DNA of 15,015 nucleotides from an uncultured Rhodanobacteraceae bacterium (GTDB lineage Bacteria > Pseudomonadota > Gammaproteobacteria > Xanthomonadales > Ahniellaceae). The notes beneath the pieces were generated by a model that was not told the origin of the DNA, did not search any database, and saw only the letters and a list, made by a program, of their open reading frames with translations. Positions 7,173-12,709 of the stretch are shown in pieces. The DNA is taken from contig CALMWD010000442.1 of NCBI GenBank assembly GCA_937873105.1, forward strand, positions 1 to 15,015. Reading direction: 5' to 3'. The stretch's first letter is position 1. The number at the start of each line of letters is the position of its first letter. The position numbers and the translations under genes were made by a program.

Positions 7173-7931
7173 ATGTGCCTGATCGCCTTCGCCCTGAACC
7201 TGCATTCGCGCTACCGCCTGGTGCTCGCCGCCAACCGCGACGAGTTCCACGCGCGACCCAGTGCGGCCGCGGATTTCCACGCGGATGCGCCCGACCTGTT
7301 CGGCGGTCGCGACCTGCAGGCCGGCGGCAGCTGGCTGCTGGCGGCACGCAACGGCCAGGTCGCGGCCGTGACCAACGTACGCACCGGCCAACCGGAATCC
7401 GGACTGCGCTCGCGCGGCGAGCTGGTGCGCCGCGCCGCCGCGGCCGATCCGCTGCACGACGAATTGCAGTTCCTGCAGGCCACGGCCGCGCATTACGGCC
7501 GCTTCAACCTGCTCGCCTACGACGGCGCGCGGCTCTGGTTTGCCGGCAATCATCCCGAGGCACGCGTGTTCGCAGTCGACGACGGCGTGCACACGCTGTC
7601 GAACGCGGCCCTGGACACGCCGTGGCCGAAGACGCGGCGCCTGCAGGCGGCGATGCACGACTGGATCGGCCAGGGCGAGGGCGACATCGCGGTGCTGCTC
7701 GACGCCCTCGCCGATCCGCGCACCGCGCCCGACGACCAGCTGCCCCGGACCGGCGTGCCGCTGGACTGGGAACGTCGTTTGTCCGCCGCCTTCATCGTCG
7801 GCGCCGACTACGGCACCCGCGCCAGTACCGTCGTGCTGGTCGGAGACGACCATGTGCGTTTCGTCGAACGCCGCTTCGGTCCGCACGGCATGCGGCTCGG
7901 CGACACCGACCGCATCATCGAACGTCGATGA
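7173..7931 (+). CDS. NRDE/TANGO2 family protein
   Basis: A 252-residue member of the NRDE (TANGO2/Ser-Thr-rich T10) family. The protein begins MCLIAFALN with the family's invariant Cys2, and has the name-giving NRDE at residues 21-24 (ANRDEFHARP), then GGRDLQAGGSWLLA and, further on, LSNAALDTPWPKT. Length is typical. The fold is related to N-terminal nucleophile hydrolases, with Cys2 suggested as the nucleophile; TANGO2 relatives have been linked to heme trafficking, but the bacterial role is not settled. I chose the ATG at 7173 because it places Cys2 where the family has it; the ribosome binding site is weak. Its stop overlaps the glycosylase start by ATGA (7928-7931). Confidence 0.9.
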   Translation: MCLIAFALNLHSRYRLVLAANRDEFHARPSAAADFHADAPDLFGGRDLQAGGSWLLAARNGQVAAVTNVRTGQPESGLRSRGELVRRAAAADPLHDELQFLQATAAHYGRFNLLAYDGARLWFAGNHPEARVFAVDDGVHTLSNAALDTPWPKTRRLQAAMHDWIGQGEGDIAVLLDALADPRTAPDDQLPRTGVPLDWERRLSAAFIVGADYGTRASTVVLVGDDHVRFVERRFGPHGMRLGDTDRIIERR

Positions 7932-8455
7932 ATCGCCGCGTGCGCAGCTTTCCGCCGATCGTCGCCGCGAACGCGCGCGTGCTCATCCTCGGCTCGATGC
8001 CGGGCCTCGCCTCGTTGCAGGCGAACCGCTACTACGCGCATCCGCGCAACCAGTTCTGGCCGATCCTCGGCGAACTGCTCGGCTTCGATCCGCAGGGCGA
8101 CTATGCGCTGCGCGTGCAGTCGCTGCAGCGCGCCGGCGTCGCGGTCTGGGACGTGCTCGCCGAGTGCGACCGCGACGGCAGCCTCGACAGCGCCATCGAC
8201 CGCCACAGCGAGTTCCCGAACGACATCCCCGGCCTGCTCGCCGCACACCCGTCGATCCGGCGCGTCCTGCTCAACGGCCGGAAGGCCGCGACCAGCCTCC
8301 GCAGGCATCACCGCGAACTCGCCATCGACCACGTGATCCTGCCCTCGACCAGCCCGGCCCATGCCGGGATGGGCCACGCCGAGAAATCGGCCCGCTGGCA
8401 CCGCGTCTTGCGCGCGGCACTGGCCCGGTCAGGCGATCAGCCGCACTTGGAGTAG
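7928..8455 (+). CDS. Hypoxanthine-DNA glycosylase (uracil-DNA glycosylase superfamily, family 6)
   Basis: A 175-residue DNA repair enzyme expected to excise hypoxanthine (deaminated adenine) from DNA. Family 6 motifs are visible: LGSMPGLASL (21-30), YYAHPRNQFWPILG (35-48) with the conserved Asn of the active-site loop, and LPSTSPAHAG (138-147), the DNA-intercalating loop. It is a cytoplasmic single-domain protein of normal length. The ATG overlaps the NRDE stop (ATGA) and has no separate ribosome binding site, so translation is probably coupled. The last 19 bases overlap the 3' end of nrdJb on the other strand. Alternative labels in databases are 'DNA-deoxyinosine glycosylase' or 'G/U mismatch glycosylase'. 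Confidence 0.9.
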   Translation: MNRRVRSFPPIVAANARVLILGSMPGLASLQANRYYAHPRNQFWPILGELLGFDPQGDYALRVQSLQRAGVAVWDVLAECDRDGSLDSAIDRHSEFPNDIPGLLAAHPSIRRVLLNGRKAATSLRRHHRELAIDHVILPSTSPAHAGMGHAEKSARWHRVLRAALARSGDQPHLE

Positions 8456-9189
8456 CCGCAGTTCAGGCAGGTGGCGCAGCCGTCCATGATGATGGTGGCC
8501 TTGGTGTTGCACTTGTTGCACAGGGTCGCGCCGGGCGGGAACTGTTCGGCGACCTCGGTCGGCACGACCGGCGCTTCCGCGGCTACGTCAGTGTTTTTTT
8601 TTGAGCGCGACTCGTACTGCGCACGCTTCTCGGCGATCAGCTTGCGCGCTTCCGCGCTCATTTCCGGATCGTGGATCAGGCCGATCGACTTCAGGTGCTC
8701 CTCGACCACGGTGCCGATCTCGGCGACGATCGAAGGCATGTAGACGCCGCCGGCCTTGAAGTAGCCGCCGCGAGGGTCGAACACCGCCTTCATCTCCTCG
8801 ACCAGGAAGGTGACGTCGCCGCCCTTGCGGAAGACCGCGCTCATGATGCGCGTCAGCGCCACGATCCACTGGAAGTGGTCCATGTTCTTCGAGTTGATGA
8901 ACACCTCGAACGGACGGCGCAGCTCATGCTCCGTGCCCTGGTTCAGCACGATGTCGTTGATCGTCACGTACAGCGCGTGCTCGAACAGCGGCGACTTGAT
9001 CTTGTAGGTCGAGCCGACCAGCACGTCCGGGCGCTCGACCTGCTCGGTCATCTGGATGACTTCGGCGGTCTTCGGCAGGGCAATGGCTTCGGCCGGCGCG
9101 CTCATCGCGACCTCGGGGACGGCCCTGGCCTTGTCTTCCGGTCGCACCACGTTGTAGCCCTTGATCTTCTTGCCGATCTTGATCGCCAT
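8437..9189 (-). CDS. nrdJb: NrdJb: TSCPD-domain partner subunit of split class II ribonucleotide reductase
   Basis: A 250-residue protein matching the small half of the split adenosylcobalamin-dependent ribonucleotide reductase. Residues about 55-170 form a TSCPD domain (VGSTYKIKSPLFEHALYVTI ... GGYFKAGGVYMPSIVAEIGT). A charged linker (175-200) leads to a cysteine-rich tail: CNKC (224-227), CATCLNC (238-244) and the terminal YSKCG (Cys249). In one-piece class II enzymes the C-terminal cysteines re-reduce the active site, so this subunit presumably does so in trans for NrdJa; in P. aeruginosa both halves are needed (literature knowledge). The ATG at 9189 follows GGGA by six bases; an in-frame Arg-rich extension upstream to 9453 looks non-coding. 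A run of nine A residues lies at codons 196-199 (see findings). Confidence 0.9.
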   Translation of the reverse strand: MAIKIGKKIKGYNVVRPEDKARAVPEVAMSAPAEAIALPKTAEVIQMTEQVERPDVLVGSTYKIKSPLFEHALYVTINDIVLNQGTEHELRRPFEVFINSKNMDHFQWIVALTRIMSAVFRKGGDVTFLVEEMKAVFDPRGGYFKAGGVYMPSIVAEIGTVVEEHLKSIGLIHDPEMSAEARKLIAEKRAQYESRSKKNTDVAAEAPVVPTEVAEQFPPGATLCNKCNTKATIIMDGCATCLNCGYSKCG

Positions 9190-9459
9190 TGCTGTTCCCG
9201 TCCTGGTCTGGCGCATCGCTGCGCGCGTTGTCGTCGAATGGCGCCGTGGCGCCGGCGCCGCGCGACCCGCGTCGCGCGACACCCTTGGAAAGAGGCTCCT
9301 GCGCATGGTCATGCGCAGGAGGATGTCCGGGCCGGCACCGCGGATGCGCAGCGACCGGTGGACGCGCCTCAAACACACGCTGACCCGGCGTGTGCGAGAC
9401 CTCGGTCCGTCAATCGCGGAACGCCTAGACTGCAGCGCCCGCTGGACCGCCAAAACGCA
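9190..9459 (-). other. Structured leader between the H1-like terminator and nrdJb
   Basis: There is no convincing gene here. Read leftward, it holds three inverted repeats: CACACGC/GCGTGTG (9374-9394, followed by TTTG), CTCCTGCGCATG/CATGCGCAGGAG (9296-9321, 12 bp with a 2-base loop) and CGCGCGAC/GTCGCGCG (9259-9278). No cobalamin riboswitch signature was found. The nrdJb promoter, if separate, must be here, but no good -35/-10 pair stands out. Confidence 0.4.
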
Positions 9460-9476
9460 GGGCGAACGAGTCGCCC
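9452..9476 (-). terminator. Intrinsic terminator of the H1-like gene
   Basis: Read leftward, GGGCGA, a 5-base CTCGT loop and TCGCCC are followed by TGCGTTTTGG, giving a 6-bp GC stem and a short T-run. It starts six bases past the TAA of the H1-like gene. Confidence 0.6.
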
Positions 9477-9482
9477 ATGCGA

Positions 9483-9947
9483 TTACTTCTTCTTCGCGGC
9501 CTTCTTGGCAGCCTTCTTCGGAGCGGCCTTCTTCGCTGCCGGCTTCGCAGCCTTCTTCGGAGCGGCCTTCTTCACGACTTTCTTCGCTGCCGGCTTGGCG
9601 GCTTTCTTGACGGCCTTCTTCGGAGCGGCTTTCTTGGCAGCCTTCTTCGGAGCAGCCTTCTTGGCGGCCTTCTTCGGCGCGGCCTTCTTCGCTGCCGGCT
9701 TCGCCGCCTTCTTCGCGGCCTTCTTCGGAGCGGCGGCCTTCTTGGCCTTGGCCACGGCCTTCTTCACCGCCTTCTTCGCGGCGCCGGCCTTCTTGGCGAC
9801 CGCCTTCTCGGCCTTCACGACCGCCTTCTTGGCCTTGGCGACGACCTTCTTGGCGCCCGCCATCGCGTCGCTGGCCTTCTCGACCACCGCGGCCTTGGCG
9901 TCGGCCATTGCATCGGCCACGTTCGACATCATCGAATCATTACTCAT
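9483..9947 (-). CDS. Histone H1-like Lys/Ala-rich DNA-binding protein
   Basis: A 154-residue highly basic protein. Residues 1-32 are neutral to acidic and helix-prone (MSNDSMMSNVADAMADAKAA...). Residues 33-154 are almost entirely Lys, Ala, Val and Pro in repeats such as KKAAPKKAAKKAAPKK and KPAAKK, ending in KKK. This matches eukaryotic H1 C-tails and bacterial H1-like proteins (Bordetella BpH1, Chlamydia HctB, the AlgP tail), which bind and compact DNA without strong sequence specificity. GGAGG (9961-9957) nine bases before the ATG supports the start; ATGs at codons 6 and 7 are less well placed. Nearly every Lys is AAG and every Ala GCC/GCG, so it is not foreign in codon use. It lies between nrdJa and nrdJb, with its own terminator. 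Confidence 0.88.
   Translation of the reverse strand: MSNDSMMSNVADAMADAKAAVVEKASDAMAGAKKVVAKAKKAVVKAEKAVAKKAGAAKKAVKKAVAKAKKAAAPKKAAKKAAKPAAKKAAPKKAAKKAAPKKAAKKAAPKKAVKKAAKPAAKKVVKKAAPKKAAKPAAKKAAPKKAAKKAAKKK
9487..9760. repeat. Degenerate tandem repeats within the H1-like gene
   Basis: Units such as GCCTTCTTCGGAGCGG and GCCTTCTTGGCAGCC recur on the + strand, encoding (A)APKKAAKK blocks. Such tracts change length easily by slippage, so the gene is likely to vary in length between strains. Confidence 0.7.
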
Positions 9948-10163
9948 GGGATGAACCCTCCAGCTGCTTCAGTTGTGTAGTTGTGGTCAGTGGTCGGCAT
10001 CCGGTCCCGCCACCGCAACCGCCGGTTGCCCGGACGGCCGAAGGCCGACCGCGTTTCCACGATCGGCCGAACGCGCCATCCATGGCCCGCTGCATCGTCG
10101 GCGTTGCCGCCGACACACACCTTGATCTAACGCAACGCCTGCAAGGATTCGGACGCGCGCGGA
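9948..10163 (-). other. nrdJa to H1-like gene spacer with hairpins and an ANR-like half-conserved site
   Basis: No gene is seen in these 216 bases. The segment GGCGTTGC (10100-10107) can pair with GCAACGCC (10132-10139), while the overlapping GTCGGCG (10097-10103) can instead pair with CGCCGAC (10108-10114): two mutually exclusive stems. TTGATCTAACGCAA (10122-10135) resembles the FNR/ANR consensus TTGAT-N4-ATCAA with two mismatches in the right half. A promoter for the H1-like gene is expected here, but I cannot pick one. Confidence 0.35.
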
Positions 10164-12311
10164 TCAGAATTTCCCGTAATACCCTTCCTTCAGCGCGTCG
10201 AAGAGATTGGCCGCGGTGTGGATTTCGCCGTCGTACTCGATCTCTTCGTTGCCCTTTGCCTCGACCACGGTGCCGTCTTCCAGCTCGAATCGATACGTCG
10301 TGTTCTCGAGGTCCTGCTCCTTCACGAGCACGCCCTGGAACGCGGCGGGATTGAAGCGGAAAGTCGTGCATCCCTTCAAGCCCTTTTCGTACGCGTAGCG
10401 GTAGATGTCCTTGAAGTCCTCGTAGGCGTAGTCGGTCGGCACGTTCGCGGTCTTGCTGATCGACGAATCGACCCACAGCTGCGAGGCCGCCTGGATGTCG
10501 ACGTGCGCCTTCGGGGTGATGTCGTCGGCGGCCACGAAGTAGTCGGGCAGCTTCGCATCCGCCTCGCTGGCGTACGGCATCGCCTTCGGGTTCACCAGGG
10601 TGCGGTAGGCCAGCAGCTCGTAGGAATAGACCTCGACCTTTTCCTTCGACTTCTTGCCTTCGCGGATGACGTTGCGGCTGTAGTGGTGCGCGAACGACGG
10701 TTCGATGCCGTTGCTGGCGTTGTTGGCGAGCGACAGCGAGATCGTGCCGGTCGGCGCGATCGAGCTGTGGTGGGTGAAGCGCGCGCCGGTCTCGGCCAGT
10801 TTCGCCACCAGTTCCGGCGCCACCGAGGCGACACGCTGCATGTAGCGCGAATACCTGGCGTGCAACACCTTGCCCTTGAGCACATCGCCGACCTTGATGC
10901 CGTCGCGGATCATCTCCGGACGCTTGCGCAACATCTCGCCGGTGACCACGAAGTCCTGCTCCATGATCGGCGCCGGCCCCTTTTCCTCGGCCAGCGTCAG
11001 TGCCACTTCCCAGCCGGCCAGGGCCATTTCGCGCGACACGTCCTCGGTGAACTTGCAGGACTCCGGCGCGCCGTAGGCCATGCGCAGCATGGTCAGGGTC
11101 GAGCCGAGGCCGAGGAAGCCCATGCCATGGCGGCGCTTGCTCAGGATCTCGTGGCGCTGCTGCTCCAGCGGCAGGCCGTTGATCTCGACGACGTTGTCGA
11201 GCATGCGCGTGAACACGCGCACGACCTCGCGGTATTCCTCCCAGTCGAAGCGCGCCTTGCTGGTGAACGGATCGCGCACGAACTTCGTGAGGTTGACCGA
11301 ACCGAGCAGGCAGGAACCGTAGGGCGGCAGCGGCTGCTCGCCGCAGGGGTTGGTGGCGCGGATGTTCTCGCACCACCAGTTGTTGTTCATCTCGTTGACG
11401 CGGTCGATCAGGATGAAGCCCGGCTCGGCGTAGTCGTACGTCGAGACCATGATCATGTCCCACAGGTGCCGGGCGCGGATGTGGCCATAGATCTTGCAGG
11501 CGACCATGCCGTCGTCGCGGACGACGTAGTTCTGCTGGGTCGGCCAGTCGCGCCAGACCACCTGCCGGGCGTCGCCGAGGTCGATCTCGCCCTGTTCCTT
11601 GACGTGGATCGGGAACACCAGCGGCCAGTCGGCATCGGCGGCGACCGCGTCCATGAACTCGTCGGTGATCAGCAGGCTGAGGTTGAACTGGCGCAGGCGC
11701 CCGTCCTCGCGCTTGGCGCGGATGAAGTCCTTCACGTCGGGGTGCGACACGTCGAAGGTGCCCATCTGGGCGCCGCGGCGGCCCCCGGCGGACGAGACGG
11801 TGAAGCACATCTTGTCGTAGATATCCATGAACGACATCGGGCCCGACGTGTATGCGCCGGCGCCGGCCACGAAGGCGCCGCGCGGGCGCAGCGTCGAGAA
11901 CTCGTAGCCGATGCCGCAGCCGGCCTTCAGCGTCAGACCGGCCTCGTGCACCTTCTCGAGGATGCCGTCCATCGAATCGGTGATCGTGCCCGAGACCGTG
12001 CAGTTGATCGTGCTGGTCGCCGGCTTGTGCTCGAGCGCGCCGGCGTTCGAGGTGATGCGTCCGGCCGGGATCGCGCCGCGACGCAACGCCCACAGGAAGC
12101 GCTCGTACCAGTACTTCTGCTTCTCGGCGGTCTGCTCGGTTTCCGACAAGGCCCGGGCGACACGCTTGTAGGTGTCGTCGATGGTCTCGTCGATGGCTTC
12201 GCCGCGCTTGCTTTTCAGGCGGTACTTCTTGTCCCAGATATCGAACGAAGCCGGCTGCAGCGGGATTTCCACCGTTTCGCGGGCCACAGCTTCAAGGCGC
12301 ACTGAACTCAT
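10164..12311 (-). CDS. nrdJa: NrdJa: catalytic subunit of B12-dependent (class II) ribonucleotide reductase
   Basis: A 715-residue catalytic half of an adenosylcobalamin-dependent ribonucleoside-diphosphate reductase; it reduces ribonucleotides to deoxyribonucleotides independently of oxygen. Visible catalytic residues are the redox Cys104 in TINCTVSGT, the radical-site motif NPCGEQ (321-326: Asn321, Cys323, Glu325) and the second redox Cys334 in YGSCLLGSVNLTKF. TGTISLSLANNASNG, further on, belongs to the barrel. No ATP-cone is apparent at the N-terminus. The protein ends ...EGYYGKF without the C-terminal cysteine pair of one-piece enzymes; NrdJb carries it. The ATG at 12311 is preceded by GGAGG (12326-12322); the GTG at 12329 overlaps that site and is rejected. 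The start overlaps the stop of a small upstream ORF (ATGA). Confidence 0.94.
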   Translation of the reverse strand: MSSVRLEAVARETVEIPLQPASFDIWDKKYRLKSKRGEAIDETIDDTYKRVARALSETEQTAEKQKYWYERFLWALRRGAIPAGRITSNAGALEHKPATSTINCTVSGTITDSMDGILEKVHEAGLTLKAGCGIGYEFSTLRPRGAFVAGAGAYTSGPMSFMDIYDKMCFTVSSAGGRRGAQMGTFDVSHPDVKDFIRAKREDGRLRQFNLSLLITDEFMDAVAADADWPLVFPIHVKEQGEIDLGDARQVVWRDWPTQQNYVVRDDGMVACKIYGHIRARHLWDMIMVSTYDYAEPGFILIDRVNEMNNNWWCENIRATNPCGEQPLPPYGSCLLGSVNLTKFVRDPFTSKARFDWEEYREVVRVFTRMLDNVVEINGLPLEQQRHEILSKRRHGMGFLGLGSTLTMLRMAYGAPESCKFTEDVSREMALAGWEVALTLAEEKGPAPIMEQDFVVTGEMLRKRPEMIRDGIKVGDVLKGKVLHARYSRYMQRVASVAPELVAKLAETGARFTHHSSIAPTGTISLSLANNASNGIEPSFAHHYSRNVIREGKKSKEKVEVYSYELLAYRTLVNPKAMPYASEADAKLPDYFVAADDITPKAHVDIQAASQLWVDSSISKTANVPTDYAYEDFKDIYRYAYEKGLKGCTTFRFNPAAFQGVLVKEQDLENTTYRFELEDGTVVEAKGNEEIEYDGEIHTAANLFDALKEGYYGKF

Positions 12312-12406
12312 TCCGTTGTTTCCTCCCACAAGGTGTCGTCAACCCCGCCGGCCACGACACGGAAACCGCCCGCGACGGTGCAGATGAACTGCCCATCGTT
12401 TCTCAT
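12308..12406 (-). CDS. Small ORF (32 aa) overlapping the nrdJa start
   Basis: ATG at 12406 to TGA at 12310-12308, encoding MRNDGQFICTVAGGF... ending DDTLWEETTE. I do not recognise it. Its stop shares ATGA with the nrdJa start, and its start shares the A of TGATG with the stop of the small ORF before it, so three reading frames are chained. About three quarters of codons end in G or C. The ribosome binding site of nrdJa lies inside its last codons. It has no strong ribosome binding site of its own, so coupling to the previous ORF is expected. It could be a leader peptide that opens nrdJa for translation or a small protein in its own right. Confidence 0.5.
   Translation of the reverse strand: MRNDGQFICTVAGGFRVVAGGVDDTLWEETTE
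12333..12360 (-). promoter_or_regulatory. Hairpin just upstream of the nrdJa ribosome binding site
   Basis: GTGTCGT (12333-12339) pairs with ACGACAC (12354-12360) around a 14-base loop, six bases upstream of the GGAGG used by nrdJa and inside the 32-codon ORF. Ribosomes translating that ORF would melt it. Confidence 0.4.
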
Positions 12407-12498
12407 CAAAGACGGATTCCGCGGCTTGCGGCGAGGCCCCGGCACCCTGCGGTGCCGGTGGGTTCAACCTCATGGCAAACCCAATTGGTTGGGTTCAT
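12406..12498 (-). CDS. Small ORF (30 aa) at the head of the nrdJa operon
   Basis: ATG at 12498 to TGA at 12408-12406, encoding MNPTNWVCHEVEPTGTAGC... ending ASRGIRL. I do not recognise it. It has the best ribosome binding site of the region (AGGAG at 12508-12504, five bases before ATG) and lies about 36 bases behind a near-consensus promoter. Two hairpins are embedded in it: AACCCAA/TTGGGTT (12478-12495) straight after the start codon, and CCGGCACC/GGTGCCGG (12439-12458). Third-position GC (about 63%) is lower than in neighbouring genes, which fits a leader peptide under RNA-structure constraint better than an ordinary gene. It may be a leader peptide or a small protein with two cysteines. 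Confidence 0.5.
   Translation of the reverse strand: MNPTNWVCHEVEPTGTAGCRGLAASRGIRL
12439..12458 (-). promoter_or_regulatory. 8-bp GC hairpin inside the first small ORF
   Basis: CCGGCACC (12439-12446) and GGTGCCGG (12451-12458) form a perfect stem with a 4-base loop. No T-run follows, so it is not an intrinsic terminator; it could pause or control translation of the nrdJa leader. Confidence 0.4.
12478..12495 (-). promoter_or_regulatory. Hairpin directly after the first small ORF's start codon
   Basis: AACCCAA (12478-12484) pairs with TTGGGTT (12489-12495) around a 4-base loop, covering codons 2-7 of the 30-residue ORF, so it could influence initiation there. Confidence 0.4.
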
Positions 12499-12540
12499 GG
12501 AGGCTCCTCACCACTAGATGTTGTGACTCAGCGGAACGGA

Positions 12541-12569
12541 ACCTTACGCTTCGTGTCAGAGGGTGTCAA
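12541..12569 (-). promoter_or_regulatory. Near-consensus sigma-70 promoter for the nrdJa operon
   Basis: Read leftward: TTGACA (12569-12564, perfect -35), a 17-base spacer, then TAAGGT (12546-12541, TAnnnT -10). Transcription would start near 12534, leaving about 36 bases before the first small ORF and about 220 before nrdJa, so there is no room for a full cobalamin riboswitch. Confidence 0.75.
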
Positions 12570-12635
12570 CACGCGGAAACGCACGTGCCATCGTGCAAGT
12601 ATCTGCTGCGCCGCAAAAATTTGGACACCACCACG

Positions 12636-12663
12636 GGAACCCGCACCCAGCTTGAGGGTCCGA
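12636..12663 (+). promoter_or_regulatory. Candidate sigma-E (RpoE) promoter of the degQ-like gene
   Basis: GGAACCC (12636-12642), a 16-base spacer and TCCGA (12659-12663) resemble the extracytoplasmic stress consensus GGAACTT-N15/16-TCTGA, with two mismatches in the first box and one in the second. It lies 46 bases before the start codon. degP/mucD genes are classical sigma-E targets (established), which supports the call. Confidence 0.45.
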
Positions 12664-12709
12664 AGACCGACCCCACCTCGTCCGTTCGTGCTGTTCCGGA
12701 GTGCATTCG

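Noticed and set aside
9424..9430. CCTAGAC as a plus-strand -10 element
   Set aside because: No plus-strand gene follows; the downstream DNA is the minus-strand H1-like gene.
9190..9453. N-terminal extension of nrdJb up to 9453
   Set aside because: The extension is Arg-rich and spans several hairpins, and GGGA plus ATG at 9189 with MAIKIGKKIKGY is the family-like start.
9477..9980. Leu/Arg-rich plus-strand frame opposite the H1-like gene
   Set aside because: It is the complement of Lys/Ala repeats; the minus-strand frame has the ribosome binding site, terminator and H1-like composition.
10218..12305. A 695-codon plus-strand frame opposite nrdJa
   Set aside because: Antisense shadow of a gene with clear catalytic motifs; its peptide shows no domain.
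12406..12412. CTT-TGA at the end of the first small ORF, as in the prfB +1 frameshift site
   Set aside because: A +1 shift would enter an Arg-rich frame that is not the second small ORF, and the stimulating upstream Shine-Dalgarno element of prfB is missing, so coincidence is likelier.
12312..12534. Cobalamin riboswitch upstream of nrdJa
   Set aside because: It would be attractive for a B12-dependent enzyme, but I find no B12-box-like sequence and the leader is filled by two small ORFs.
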